Assembly: GCA_031002005.1 (NCBI GenBank)
Contig: JARYHS010008074.1
Span: 282,597,930-282,661,929, forward strand
Reading direction: 5' to 3'
Length of the DNA stretch: 64,000 nucleotides
Source: Vandiemenella viatica
Lineage: Eukaryota; Arthropoda; Insecta; Orthoptera; Morabidae
Both the position numbers and the translations under genes were made by a program. A model generated the notes under the pieces. It did no database searches and had not been told where the DNA came from. It saw nothing but the letters and a program-made list of their open reading frames with translations. Below, piece after piece: positions 46,412 to 57,432 of the stretch (within the stretch, counting starts at the first letter, position 1; the number at the start of each line of letters is the position of its first letter).

Positions 46412-46665
46412 CAGGGGCGTAGCTACTATGGGGCTAGGCGGTGCAGTGCACCGGGGCCCTCACGCTCAGGGGGCCCCCAAGGCATACCTCAAGGGGCCCC
46501 TAAGCGCAGCTCAGGAGCCTCTAAACAACAATTCAAGGGCCCCTTACCTCAGTTCAGGGGGCCCCTACCAGCACACAAAGCAAAAAAAAAAGGTCGCCCG
46601 TCTGGCCTGAGGGCCTAAAATAAATTTTTTGCACCGGGGCCCTTGTTGACCTAGCTACGCCACTG
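46412..46665. mobile_element. hAT-type MITE, 254 bp, perfect target duplication
   Basis: The element runs from CAGGGGCGTAGCTAC to CTAGCTACGCCACTG, inverted repeats sharing GGCGTAGCTA. It is flanked by a perfect 8 bp duplication GTTGTGCC (46404-46411 and 46666-46673). The interior is dominated by GGGGCCC motifs (GCACCGGGGCCCTC near the left, GCACCGGGGCCCTTG near the right), so subterminal inverted sequence extends beyond the termini. It has no coding capacity; the overlapping Gly/Pro-rich frames are artefacts of the repeat. Confidence 0.93.
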
Positions 46666-46712
46666 GTTGTGCCATATTAAGGGTGTTTTTTTTTCTTTTT
46701 TTGAGAAACAGA

Positions 46713-46965
46713 AACCGAGCGTGCTGGGTGACGATAACGATTAATTGTGCGGTAACGTTCTGGGCTCGCATTCGAGAGGACGCGAATTCAGATCCCCGTC
46801 CGGCCATCCAGACTTGGGTTTTCCAGAGTTTCTCCAAATCACTCCAGGAGAATGCTGGGATGGTTCCTTTAAAAAGGCCATGGCCGAATTCCTTCCCGTT
46901 CCTTGCAACTACACCTTTCCCGCCTCTAATGACCTCGATGTCAACAAGGCGTAGTCACAAGCAAA
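46713..46965 (+). repeat. SINE family A, full length, abutting a LINE
   Basis: The head ACCGAGCGTGCTGGGTGACG carries an insertion before AACGTTCTGGGCTCGC. The B box has decayed to ATTCAGATCCCCG. The body has GGTTTTCCAGAGTTTCTCC, AATCACTCCAGGAGAATG, GGCCATGGCCGAATTCC, CCCGCCTCTAATGACCTCG and ATGTCAACAAGGCGTAG, and ends CACAAGCAAA with no long A-tail. R1-like LINE coding sequence begins at the very next bases. Confidence 0.88.
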
Positions 46966-47925
46966 TTGGATGAACGTTTAAACTTCGAAGCCCACTTAGA
47001 GAAGACAATAGCAAGAGCAGTGGCGGTCATGAATAAAATCATTAATATGGGCCAACGAAAATTTACTGTTCCAGTCCAAACAATAAGACTATACCATGAC
47101 GCAATTTTATCCTCTTTAGTGGGCTACTCAGCAAGTGTGTGGGCAAAGCATCTAAGAAAAGTAAAACTAAAACAGCGACTCAGACGTGTCCAACGAGGAA
47201 TACTTTTAAGATTGACAGGAGCATACAGAACCGTGGCAACAAATTCATTAACCGTTGCCATTGGTGTATGGCCACTGGACCTTGAAGTAAGGAAACGGGG
47301 TGTCATATACTGGCTCAGAAAAGGGAAACAAGATAAGGTAGCAGAAATTGTAGGCAGCGAAGCAACATCGGAGATGCACATTCGGAAGCTTCTATTGGCG
47401 GAATGGCAACAAGAATGGAACAACAGTCAAACAGGTCGAAGAGCATATGATATGTTCCCATCCGTAGAGGAGAGGTTAAAGTTGAAGTACCTTCAACCCT
47501 CTCTCGGATTGGTACACTACATTACAGGTCACGGGCCATACAATAGCTGGCTCCGTAGTCGAAATATTGTGGACTCAGACAGGTGCGAATGTGGTGAAGA
47601 GAGTACGCTGGAGCACGTGGTATGGGAGTGTGAAATAACAGCCAGTTTGAGAGAACACCAACAAGCTCGGCTGCAAGGTAGGAGAATATTTGACATACTG
47701 CGCGACGAAAGTTTGTGGCATTTGCTGGACGAGGCAGCTCATCTAGCCTCAAAATTTTGGAAGGAGAAATTTATAAAAAGGAAAAAAAGCCGAGCGAAAT
47801 CAAAGGCCACAGATAGCAGAAGAGGAGAACACAATTACACCGGATTGACGGAATATATCCTACGACAATGTACAACATCAATCGTTGGAGGAACTTCAGT
47901 GTGCTCCAGAGAGGCCGTCTTCTGA
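46966..47925 (+). pseudogene. R1-clade-like non-LTR retrotransposon ORF2, C-terminal third
   Basis: A 319-codon frame is open to a stop at 47923-47925. It covers the end of the reverse transcriptase (LDERLNFEAHLEKTIARA, then LSSLVGYSASVWAKHL), the post-RT region (LRRVQRGILLRLTGAYRTVA, GVWPLDLEVRKRGVIYWLRK, RPSLGLVHYITGHGPY equivalent) and a C-terminal zinc-knuckle-like motif CECGEESTLEHVVWEC. This arrangement fits R1-clade LINEs. No catalytic YADD motif and no endonuclease are present, so the copy is 5' truncated. The ATG at 46966 arises at the junction and is not a true start. Absence of stops suggests a fairly recent insertion. Its actual family is inferred. Confidence 0.85.
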
Positions 47926-48405
47926 GCGACAACTGGGACCGTCTTGGTATTCCAGGAGGTCAACTCTTGATGGCCTGGGCGGCTGACTTTGCTGCCGGTT
48001 CCAGGGGACTCTGCCTTTAGAGCGCACACAACACCAAGAAAATGAACAATAGTGGACCGAAGTGCGGCTGTGACAATTGGTGGTGGTAATAGTAATGTTA
48101 GTAGTATTAGTAATGGTATTAGTAGTAGTAGTAGTAATGTTAGTAGTAATATTAGGGACAATAGCAGTAGTAGTAGATTTAGTAGTGGTGTGGTACCTAT
48201 TCTGTTTAATAACAGTAGATGTAATAGTTATTGGAAATTGAATCAAAATTTTCTTTCATTCATTGTTTACATGTTAATATGTTGTATATATATATAAGAT
48301 ACAAATATATGTCAATGTAAAAGAGTGGAAATAAGGGCCCAGATTAGATACTAGGTGCTGGGCTATGTTGCATATGGAAAATAAAATAAAATAAAATAAA
48401 GAGAG
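47926..48405 (+). repeat. 3' UTR and AATAAA-repeat tail of the R1-like LINE
   Basis: Beyond the stop, a non-coding stretch contains a TAG/TAGTAA-rich region at about 48080-48195 (which creates artefactual Ser/Asn-rich frames). It ends in about five tandem AAAAT/AATAA units at 48379-48402. A short tandem A-rich tail is the usual LINE 3' end, so I place the element terminus there. Confidence 0.75.
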
Positions 48406-48773
48406 AAACGAAACGCCTTAAAAATTGTGCAAATTTCGAATAAAGCTTATTACGCAAACATTAAATAATGCTTTTTTTCTAATAATGTTTTTTAAAATAT
48501 TTAAGTAAAAATCACTTCTTTTAAAAAACAAAAAAACATTTTGCATATTATTGTAGGATTGTTGTTGTAGTCTCCAGCTATATTGCTTAAACTGGACGTG
48601 AAAGTATTTCGAATATGATGCTCTGCTGACGTCCACGAGCACACGAGGTCACTATTAAATTCGGGAAACGCAGTATGAGAATCAGTGCGGAGAAGAGAAA
48701 AATATTTAGGTGCAAACATACTAAAAAAATATTATGTTTAAATAGATAGTGTAAGAAAAATTGTGATATTGTA
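48406..48773. other. Anonymous spacer
   Basis: AT-rich sequence between the LINE tail and the Tc1 element. Nothing is recognised. Confidence 0.45.
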
Positions 48774-50085
48774 CACTGACGGAAAATAAAAGTGCAACAC
48801 CCAGATGAATGGTGGGATTTTACGAAATGTAGTTATATCTAGGGTCAACCCAGAAGAAATGATAACATATTGAAATGGATCAGGTAATGCTTTTACCTTT
48901 AGATACAATTGTCAGGAAGTGCACCCACCTTGCCCATCAATACATTCGTGGATCTTTGCCGGCATTGAATCAATACGTGTTCGGATGTCTTCATTGGGCG
49001 TCTCTCTCTACGCCTGCATTCTTGTGCAGTCAATTGCAGCACAATTTGTATTTGGTGTCCATGTGATCTTATGTGTGTTCTCCTGGCATCTCAGACATGC
49101 TCTCTTGGGGTCAAATCTAGTGACCTAGCGGTCCAGTTTGTGATCGTAACTACTTGCAAGGCTTGTGTTGTGATGGACACAGTATGAGGACAGGCACGAT
49201 CCTATTAGAAGATGAGATTCTGATGGTGGATATGAAGGGTATCACAATAGGGTGCAGCACCCCGTCCACATGGTAGTGGGCTGTCATTGTGCTTTCAACA
49301 ACAACCGACTCAGTCATACTGTCGAAACTGATTGCCACCAAACCATGACACCAATGACTGGACCTGTGTGACGTGCTTAAATCACAACATGGTAAGCCGT
49401 TTCTCCACTACACCTGAGAACATGTTCTCGATTATCACCTTGCCGTAGACACAATCGAGACTCGTCTGTAAACACAAAAGTACGTCATACACGTATCAAT
49501 TTGCGTTTTGGTTTACACCAGGTTAGACGATGATGGCAAGGAAATCAGGTTAGTGGAACGCAATGCATAGGAGTCAGAGAGTGTAACCCAGCTTCAAGCA
49601 ATTGATTTAGAATCGTCCGGGGGGTGACTCTCTGTGTAACCACTGCTTGGATCTGGCCTGCAGTCACCCATCTGCCAGTAACAGCCACCTACACAATTTG
49701 TTCTTCTGTATTTACCTGTGCCTGCTCTAGGAGTACCTGAGCCTTCTTCCACTGTAACAAGTCTGTATACTGACATTACACTACGGCAAATCCTTTGAGA
49801 GAGTTCACGATATCATGCACCCATTTCAAACACGCCAATTCATCGGTCACGCTCACAGTTAGATATTTTGGTGTAGAGGGTCATCAATCTTCGTCACTCG
49901 ACACTTTTCACCACTTATACGCTAAAAACACAGCAATTTTGAATAATAAATAGCTCCGTGATTCTCATAATAATTCATGCAAACTTTCAATTTTTAATCA
50001 TTTAATACTCTTGATATGGGATACTTCGGACCAAATTTCATTCATTTATCACAACTCCGTCTGGCTCTTTTAATTTCCGCCAATG
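48774..50085 (-). mobile_element. Tc1-like DNA transposon, inactive
   Basis: The left end CACTGACGGAAAATAAAAG and the right end CTTTTAATTTCCGCCAATG are inverted repeats with a few mismatches. TA flanks both sides (48772-48773 and 50086-50087). At about 1.31 kb it is the normal length for a Tc1-like element. It carries a decayed transposase on the minus strand. Confidence 0.85.
48890..49880 (-). pseudogene. Tc1-like transposase pseudogene
   Basis: The minus strand has MSVYRLVT and GSGTPRAGTGKYRRT in the HTH/linker region, then VFTDESRLCLRQGDN with the first catalytic Asp, RHTGPVIGVMVW, and finally EDIRTRIDSMPA(K)IHECIDGQGG at the C terminus. Many stops and frame changes break the chain, and the second and third acidic sites are not readable in a single frame. 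The order is that of a standard Tc1-like transposase of about 340 residues. It is not closely related to the palindromic Tc1 at 12662-14105, which is nearly intact. Confidence 0.78.
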
Positions 50086-50087
50086 TA

Positions 50088-53000
50088 TTTTGAATTCATT
50101 AGAGAAAACGAAAACTTAGCCGGGTTTAAACGCAAGGGTTCGTGAGGATGACCTAGGTTGCGTACAGGTAGTTAGAAATGTGGGTGCTAATGAAACAGCA
50201 TGGTACACACGTTATTAGCACGGAGTGGAGCTCGCATATGCTTCTCATGGTTAACGACATAATGATTTCAATATGTAACTGGCGAACAAGTATTAGATAT
50301 GAGCAGAAGCTTATTTTAAGGTAAGGATTAGAATGTGGCACGGAAAGGAAGACAGACAAAACGAACGAAATAGCGCCTGGTACCAAGAGTTTTTCTCTCT
50401 AGGTGTAACTCGGAGAAACACAAGGCGATCAAGAACTGATTGGGAAATAAAATATTGCACGCACAAAATAAAACGATGCTTGGTAATTACCAAGAGAACA
50501 AATGCTCCATCTCAATTAAACGTTTTATGACGACGAGCAGCGATATATCCTACATGCCTTGTGGCGCGTGCCTCATCTTGCCCGCAGCGCTTGTGGCTGC
50601 CGACCGGATCAATAGCTTGTGACGTCAGCGGCGAGCCGGTCGGTATCGAACGCTGCAACTGCGGCGGAACCCGGCCGCACACAAAACTGCAATCTGTCTG
50701 TCACCTTCCCTCTCCTTTTCAGTGCTGCAATCAAACAATGTTACTTGACTACTAAAAATATATACCGTGGAATGTAAACCCACTCTTAAGAGACATTGTA
50801 TGAATTAATTGGTTTATTTTAAATAACACGAGTTTAGTTTATATATATATATACACACACATTGCTAAAATTTTTTGGAGATGTAAGCCTCCTGTAACAG
50901 TTTTCCAGCATCCAATTTGAACCAGTGTTTATTTTTTTATTTTTTTATTGTCAATTACATTCCATATTTATGGAAGTATTTGTAGTTAAAAGCTCCTTCT
51001 CTGTGTATTTTTGTACACTTTCCAAGTTTTCGATTAATACCAGTTAGGTGTCTCTTTCAGCAAGTTTAACTTCTCAGTTATGAACAGTGGACAATGAGTC
51101 AGTGCAAAACTTTTTGCTATACTTTTTTTTTTTTTTTACTAAGCAGCGGAGTGTCAAATTTCATATGAAGAAAATTCTGCCATACAATATTTTTTACTAT
51201 AGTAAACAAAAAAATTTTCTATAGAAAGTATTTCCACCCTCCTGGGAAAGCTAATTCCACATTGGGCTTCATAGGTTAAATTTGGAAGAACAGCAATAAT
51301 TATAAAATTTATGTCTGCAATACAATGTTTAATATTGCTTCATGGGATTCTTATATAATGCTTTGGTCAGTAGTAAGGAGAAACAGGAGAGTGGCAATAT
51401 GTTCAGTGATTGATTGCCACAGTTATTATGAAAGCATCACAGAATGACATACAACAATTAGACAAGGACAATTTGACAGAAATAAGATGTTCTTATCATT
51501 TGCATTTACTTTCTTTTCTGATTGCATTAAAATACTCCTTCCATCATCATGTAACAGTGAATTCTATGTATTGATTACTGCACTGAAAACATTACACTAT
51601 TTTCCTGTTAATCACAACAGATATTCTATCTTCTCTCTTGTCATTATAGGCTGGAATCCAAGTGAATAATTGAAATTACACTATTTGCACACATTCATGG
51701 TAAAGTATGCAGGTGTGTGAACTGCATATGCCATTGATATTCATATGAGTACTGTTATTATTTTTATATAGTTTTGTCCCAACTCAGTTCACTATCAACA
51801 TTTTTGTTTACATAACTCCATTTTTCAACTTCTGAAAAATTCATCCAACCATCTGAGTTGAATGACATAAACTAGTAAAGTTATTCTTACAAGCACTCTT
51901 TAAATGTTTAACTAACCACTTTCTTTTCATTAGGCCTATATGCATCATTACTAGGGTTCAGATCTTTAGGACCAAAAAATTAGAGCAATATGCAGGCATA
52001 TATGACTTTAAAAACAGGTAAATATTACCTAAAAATTAGAAAATATGACCAAACATTTAAATTTACTATACATTAAAACATGTTCAATTACACATCATTT
52101 ATTTTATCTAGTAGTGTTGCTTTCATGTAGTCAGCATAATTTGCTCCCGTGCACTCGCTGCACCATTGGGAAATTAAATTTTAAATCATTTTGTTGAAGT
52201 CACTTTAATTCAGATAATTTGCGGAATAGAACTCTTTCATCTGTACTAGAACTCTCCTCTCTGTATTTCCTTCCTTCCTTATTTTCAGAAGTAATTCCTT
52301 GAAACATTGATTGATATGCATCGACATAGGCTGCTGCTGCATTGTAGAGATTAAAAGGTGGGCGGAACATTAATGTTTAGAGAGTGACAATAATGCATAA
52401 CTTTAATTCTTGTCTGGTGAATTCTGACATATTCAGCGAAAATTAGTTTGGTTTTTTCCTCCAATGTATAATAGGAGTACAATTCATGAATAATTACCTT
52501 AATTTCTTCTCAGTTATATCTAGTGAATTCCCGGTGCTATTAAAAAATTGAGGGATTTTTCAACAAAATATGACCATCTCAAAAAGAAGGCAGGAAAAAA
52601 ATATGACTTGTCCTGAAGATACGAACCTTAATCATTACTAACCTTTCAGCATTTAAAGACTGAAGAACAATATTAATAAAGCAAGCAGTAGCATGAAACA
52701 TTTAATGAATAATGCCAGTTTTTATTCTCAATATAAAATACTTAATGCTTTTAGAAGATGCTGTCATAGTCTCTTACTTTGTTAGATATATTTTATTTGA
52801 AAATGTTCCAGGTAATAAGTGCAAATTATTGATACAAATAGAAAAAGAATTAATCACTTATTACAAGATATGGGAAACACAAATCCTATGAAAGAAAAAT
52901 CATGATATCCTGTAGGTAGCTTCAGAATGCAAGAAAAAAAGAAATTTTTTCAACACATTATATATATGTATATAATTTAGTCATAATCGAGCATATGGCC

Positions 53001-53252
53001 TAGTGACAATTTCCTGCAGCCCCATTTCAAGTTTTAACTCTTAAAATTCTTTTAGCACAATCTTAACACCAACTTCCTTTTGTCATTTATGAATTTTAAT
53101 TTCTTTCAATATATCTGGTAAATGTATATAAGAAACAGAACAAAAGATCCAGAGACAATGCATATCATTCAAAGATTTTAATATGATTAATTAATAAGCC
53201 TCTTCAACTATATCATTAATCCTAATTCATTAGTTGTATGTTTCTTTTTCAG
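50088..53252. other. Repeat-poor DNA upstream of the first visible nervana exon
   Basis: Apart from a short (TA)n/(CA)n at about 50839-50864, no transposon was recognised. A GC-rich, CpG-rich patch at about 50555-50690 contains a perfect palindromic TGACGTCA (50620-50627). From about 50900 to 53250 the sequence is AT-rich and has few repeats. I could not identify an upstream nervana exon ending with one nucleotide before a GT. Confidence 0.45.
50555..50690. promoter_or_regulatory. CpG-rich patch with a CRE-type TGACGTCA palindrome
   Basis: This is a local rise in GC and CpG content in an otherwise AT-rich stretch, with TGACGTCA (CREB/ATF site consensus) at 50620-50627. It lies about 2.6 kb upstream of a nervana exon on the same strand. 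It might be a promoter or first-exon region of that gene, but no TATA box, initiator or start codon decides this. Confidence 0.25.
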
Positions 53253-53393
53253 GAAAGATTCTTCTATTTTACGTCCTCTTCTACACATGTCTAGCAGGAT
53301 TTTTCTCTGCAATGCTTGCCATTTTCTACCAGACACTAGATATGAAAGTTCCAAAATGGCAGCTCCATGCATCATTAATTGGAGATAACCCAG
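53253..53393 (+). CDS. Na+/K+-ATPase beta subunit (nervana), transmembrane exon
   Basis: The 141 nt exon follows a pyrimidine-rich tract and AG, and is followed by GTAAAC. It has two leading bases completing a codon, 46 full codons and one trailing base. It encodes the single type II transmembrane helix ([20 protein letters not shown] and on) followed by the conserved FYQTLD stretch and the start of the extracellular domain ([15 protein letters not shown]). The beta subunit pairs with the catalytic alpha subunit in the plasma membrane, where it is needed for folding, delivery and K+ affinity, and in insects also for septate junctions. The full family length is about 300-320 residues. The N-terminal cytoplasmic segment is on another exon, not found. 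Which nervana paralogue this is cannot be decided. Confidence 0.9.
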
Positions 53394-56300
53394 GTAAACA
53401 TTAATATATTAATGACTTCTGACATTTTCCACGTTAGCAATATTTCCAGAGCTCATGTAACTACAAATGTGTTAAAGGTTTATAGCACAAGATTTGTGAA
53501 AATTATGCCTTCAGTCATTATAAATCAATTTTATTGTGGTGAATATCAATAATGAAAGTAAAATCTACAGTTGGCATAATGTAGATGACTTGTAATTACT
53601 CAGTTTAATTATGACCAAACCACGATTTTTTTGATTGTGTTTTCTGATCAGCAATATATTCTAATTGCCTAAAGATCTCATGTGGCAAGTAAAATTCTAA
53701 AATTTAATTTGATAATGCTCAGGAAGGATATATTATTTCAATTGTAGAAGATGATGTTACTTCTAAGACTAAATATGTACTCACATGTGTAGTGATATAA
53801 CATTGGTGCTATTTGATAGTCATGTTGTATATATGAAAGAAAGAGCACAAATCTTTATATCCTTTTCTTAGTATTATCAAAAATGTTAACTGTTAAAAAT
53901 TATTTATCATTTTTACAGGCAGATTTTAAACCAAATTTTACTGTCTAACAATGTGCTTTCACTTGGTACATCAAATAAACCATACTTTTCAATCTTACTG
54001 ATGGAGAATCTAACCTGAAAATTTTACTTGCGGCAGAATTTTTTTATACAAATGGTAAAGGATTAAAGTTATAATTCTGCCTTTTCACTATTTCTACTGG
54101 CACATTATTAAAAGTTAGTGATGCAGCCCATCAAAGACTTGATAATATTTACTGATAGTAAAAATAGAACATAATAATAAAATTGCTGATTGTCGTTGAA
54201 GACAAAGATTTTTAATGAAAGAAATAAATCAGGGGTTAAAGAAGATGTAGGATGTTTTAGCGATAAACATGCATCAGATTACCAGTTGTATTTTCCTTTT
54301 TATTGTTTGTATATGAATTAAAACCATCATATTAGCATTTGTAGAAATTTTAAACAAACATGGATAATAATAACAGTAATAATAATAATAAATAATAATA
54401 AGTATTTTGTCAATCAAGATCATATGAGATACAAATAAGAATTATGTACAAATTGTGGGGTGTTATAGGAGTTGCCAGTAAAAATTTGTTCAGTTATTGT
54501 TTTAAATATGTAGCTACAAGTAATTAATTTAAAATAACTGAGATGAATTGCATGTTCCAGTGGAAATTTTCCTACACGCCATTTTCCCTTTCCTTGTACC
54601 CATGCTCATTTTGTCTCCATTGAATTTAAATCCCTTTTAACATTTTTGGCAAATTGGTTATTATCTGTAAGCAGTTTTGTACTACCAGTATAAGGTAGTT
54701 TATTTTCCAGCTTTGACCAAGAATCATTCACACATTTTTGGAACAGTTGTGTATTTCTGTTTATATTATTATTTATATACTAGCAGCACCACTGACTTAA
54801 ACCACATGGTTAGATAAGCTCTCAGCCATTTTTCACTTGCCTCATAAATTAGCACTATTAATTTTTTGAAATTTGGTATGAATTTTCAGTAAAATTGAAA
54901 TAACTTACAAAAGTATGTAGACTATAAATTATTATGTATAGCTCAGCCTATGCCCATGCCAGCATTGCTTACTTCATTTATAGGACCTTTTTATACTCAA
55001 TCATATTAAACATTTTGTCTGCGAGAAGGCTTGTGCCAGACAATATTAAATCAATAGTTCTATTACAGAACAATTAAATTAGAAAATACCTTCTTTTCCA
55101 GTATGACAATGCTACATTGAAACATAATGTAAGATACCAAAGTTTAGTTGTAATGGTTTGCTTTTGTTTGACGTGTGCACACACATACACAGACATACAC
55201 AAAACCCAAAATTCATAGTATTTGGTCTCTGGTATTGTGAATAAAATATAGTATTAATTAGGGTAAAAAATATATGTTGCCTCATGACAAAAGCTATCTC
55301 TGGTTACAGTTTTGTTGAAATCCACTGAGTACTTTTTGTATGATGTACACAGACACGGGCAAAGATTCCAGAATTTACAGTTTGGTTTCTGTGTCATCAA
55401 GAACTATGATACTCACCTGGATAAAAAGTAACTTATATGATAACTGATGATACAAACCATCACAATGTGAAGTTTTGTTGAAATGTGTTTATTAATTTTT
55501 GCATGTTATGTAGACAAACAGTCAGAATGACCAAAATTTTTAGATTTGGATTCTATATCATCAGGAACTATATTACTAATCTGAATAAAAATTATCCTAC
55601 ATGTTAATTCCTGATGTAAGTTATCACTGTGTGTAGTTTCAATAAAAATCATCCATCAGATTTTGCATGTTGTGTGGACAGCACAAACATTTCAAAATTT
55701 GGAGTTTTGACTCTATATCATCACAAAGCATGTTACTAATCTGCATGGAAAGTATCTTTACTTGCAATCTATGATATAAGCTATCATTAAGTGCAGTTTC
55801 TTTAAAATTGGTTTTTTAGTTTCTGTGTAATGTGAAGAGATGCAAACAAAAATGAAATTGTACAATTTTGGAATTATTATTGATAAAAATTATCCCATAT
55901 GTTAAACCATGATAGAAGCTATCACTAAGTACAGTTTCATAAAAATCCAGCCATTACGAACTCGGTTACCAATCTGGATAGAAGCTAATCTATGTTACAA
56001 ATAATTACATGACCTGTCACCATGTGCAGTATTAAAATCCATAGGTTAGTTTTTGCATGATAAGCGAAGAGGAAGGTAGACAAAATTTCAAATTTTATGG
56101 TTTTTCCATCTCTATAATTAGTAGTTTACATCCCAATTACCCTTTTTTAAATAAATGTTATGTAGGTACACAAATTTTCTACAATATTATTACAAAGTAT
56201 GGTTGACAACAAGTAAGGATGGGGAAAATAGGTCATCACTTACCATATATGAAGGAACGAGGGCCTGGATGAACAATAAAACATGGACACACATTATAAT

Positions 56301-57312
56301 ATTTTAGTAAATGATCTTAGTCACATGGAACATAAGACAAGGGGAAATATGCATGCACATCCAGTCATTTCACATGACTGGGTGAGTTGAGAGATGAACT
56401 ATTTAACAGCAGGGAAGTGAGGAGAAAACTGATCGGCAATAATTGTAGGAAAGTACAATCTATGTAATGAAATTATCACAAACACGTTTTTGGCTTTCAA
56501 CACTGTAATAAAAATGATAAGGAAAGGGAAAATGGCTTATCACACACCAAAGTTGAAGGCTGCAACAAGTTAAAAACATATATGACGAACACAAGAATAC
56601 ACAATATTCCGGTTTTACACCTTATTCATGGTGTAGAAAATGAGCCATGTGGTTCGGGAGGTGTGCACATGTTAAAGTTTAACACATGACTGACTACCTA
56701 AATTAGTTTTCACTCAGGACATCTGTGTCTTATACTGAACACTTTAGCAACCCTCTCATCTACATAAGTACCTAATGCTATATTTACACGAAAGGGTTGT
56801 AGGTAAATTATGAATCATAATGGTAAGTGGGAAATTCATGTAGATATCTATTATTATAGCCAGATTTTAACTGTGCTGATGATAGTTTTAATTCTGGGTA
56901 TTGATTTAGCATCTCATACGAAGGAAAAATAAAATAATGAGACTTTTAAATATTTAGAATAATCACTTTTGTAAAATATACACTCAGAAAGGAAATACCC
57001 AGTTATTTAGAACTATCAAAGTAACATGGCAATAATCATACAAGGAACAAAAAAATGATAATGCCACATAAACATCACTATAATTAATAGCTGGTTAATT
57101 TAATTTCAATGGAGCACAGGCTCCGGTGGCAATTTCCCTACAAACCCATCTTCCTCCTATCTTGCAACCACCTACATTTGCCCTCTACAAATTTTTTGAA
57201 TTACATGTGAAACAATATATATTTTTGTAAATCTCTCATTTCCTACTATACCCCATAAATGAATACAAACATTGCCATATTTACCTAAATTGTCTGTACT
57301 CTGCTGTTTCAG
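53394..57312 (+). other. Intron of the nervana-type gene, 3919 bp
   Basis: The intron has the GT donor at 53394-53395 (G|GTAAAC) and the AG acceptor at 57311-57312, preceded by a tract ending TGCTGTTTCAG. The phase joins cleanly: the trailing G of one exon and leading GT of the next form a Gly codon. It carries a tandem repeat at 55262-56110 and an upstream segment near 54775 (TATACTAGCAGCACCACTGA) that resembles the starts of dispersed insect repeats. No transposase or SINE family A is inside. Confidence 0.85.
55262..56110. repeat. Intronic tandem repeat, about 160 bp unit, 5-6 copies
   Basis: A TTTGTTGAAATCC-like anchor (later TTTCAATAAAAATC, TTTCATAAAAATCC) recurs near 55311, 55473, 55637, 55797, 55934 and 56030, giving spacings of about 162, 164, 160, 137 and 95. 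Each unit continues TTTTTGCATGATG or similar, TAGACA, a CTATATCATCA segment, GAACTATATTACTAATCTG, AAAATTATCCTACATGTTAA and GATATAAGCTATCACT. The last units are shortened by deletions. Units are well diverged, so the array is old. Confidence 0.85.
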
Positions 57313-57432
57313 GTCTAGGTTTCCGACCAATGCCTCCTGAGAGCAATGTAGAAAGTACTCTTGTTTGGTTTAAGAGTGCAGATTCTAAGGATTATGACTA
57401 CTGGGTTAAGGAGCTTGACAAATTTCTTGAAA
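57313..57432 (+). CDS. Na+/K+-ATPase beta subunit (nervana), ectodomain exon
   Basis: The 120 nt exon lies between AG and a consensus donor GTAAGT. Joined to the upstream exon it reads GLGFRPMPPESNVESTLVWF, then KSADSKDYDYWVKELDKFLE. The short GxGFRPMPP block directly after the juxtamembrane region is a well conserved signature of beta subunits. The open phase leaves one base for the next exon. The Cys-rich C-terminal ectodomain, with its conserved disulphides, would be encoded by later exons that I did not find before 64000. This exon and 53253-53393 share phase, order and strand, so the pair is a real gene and not a retrocopy. Confidence 0.9.

Noticed and set aside
46332..46618. Gly/Pro-rich open frames
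   Set aside because: They lie across the GGGGCCC-rich body of a hAT MITE and have no coding origin.
48052..48297. Ser/Asn-rich open frame
   Set aside because: It is translation of a TAG/TAA-rich simple-sequence part of a LINE 3' UTR in a lucky frame.
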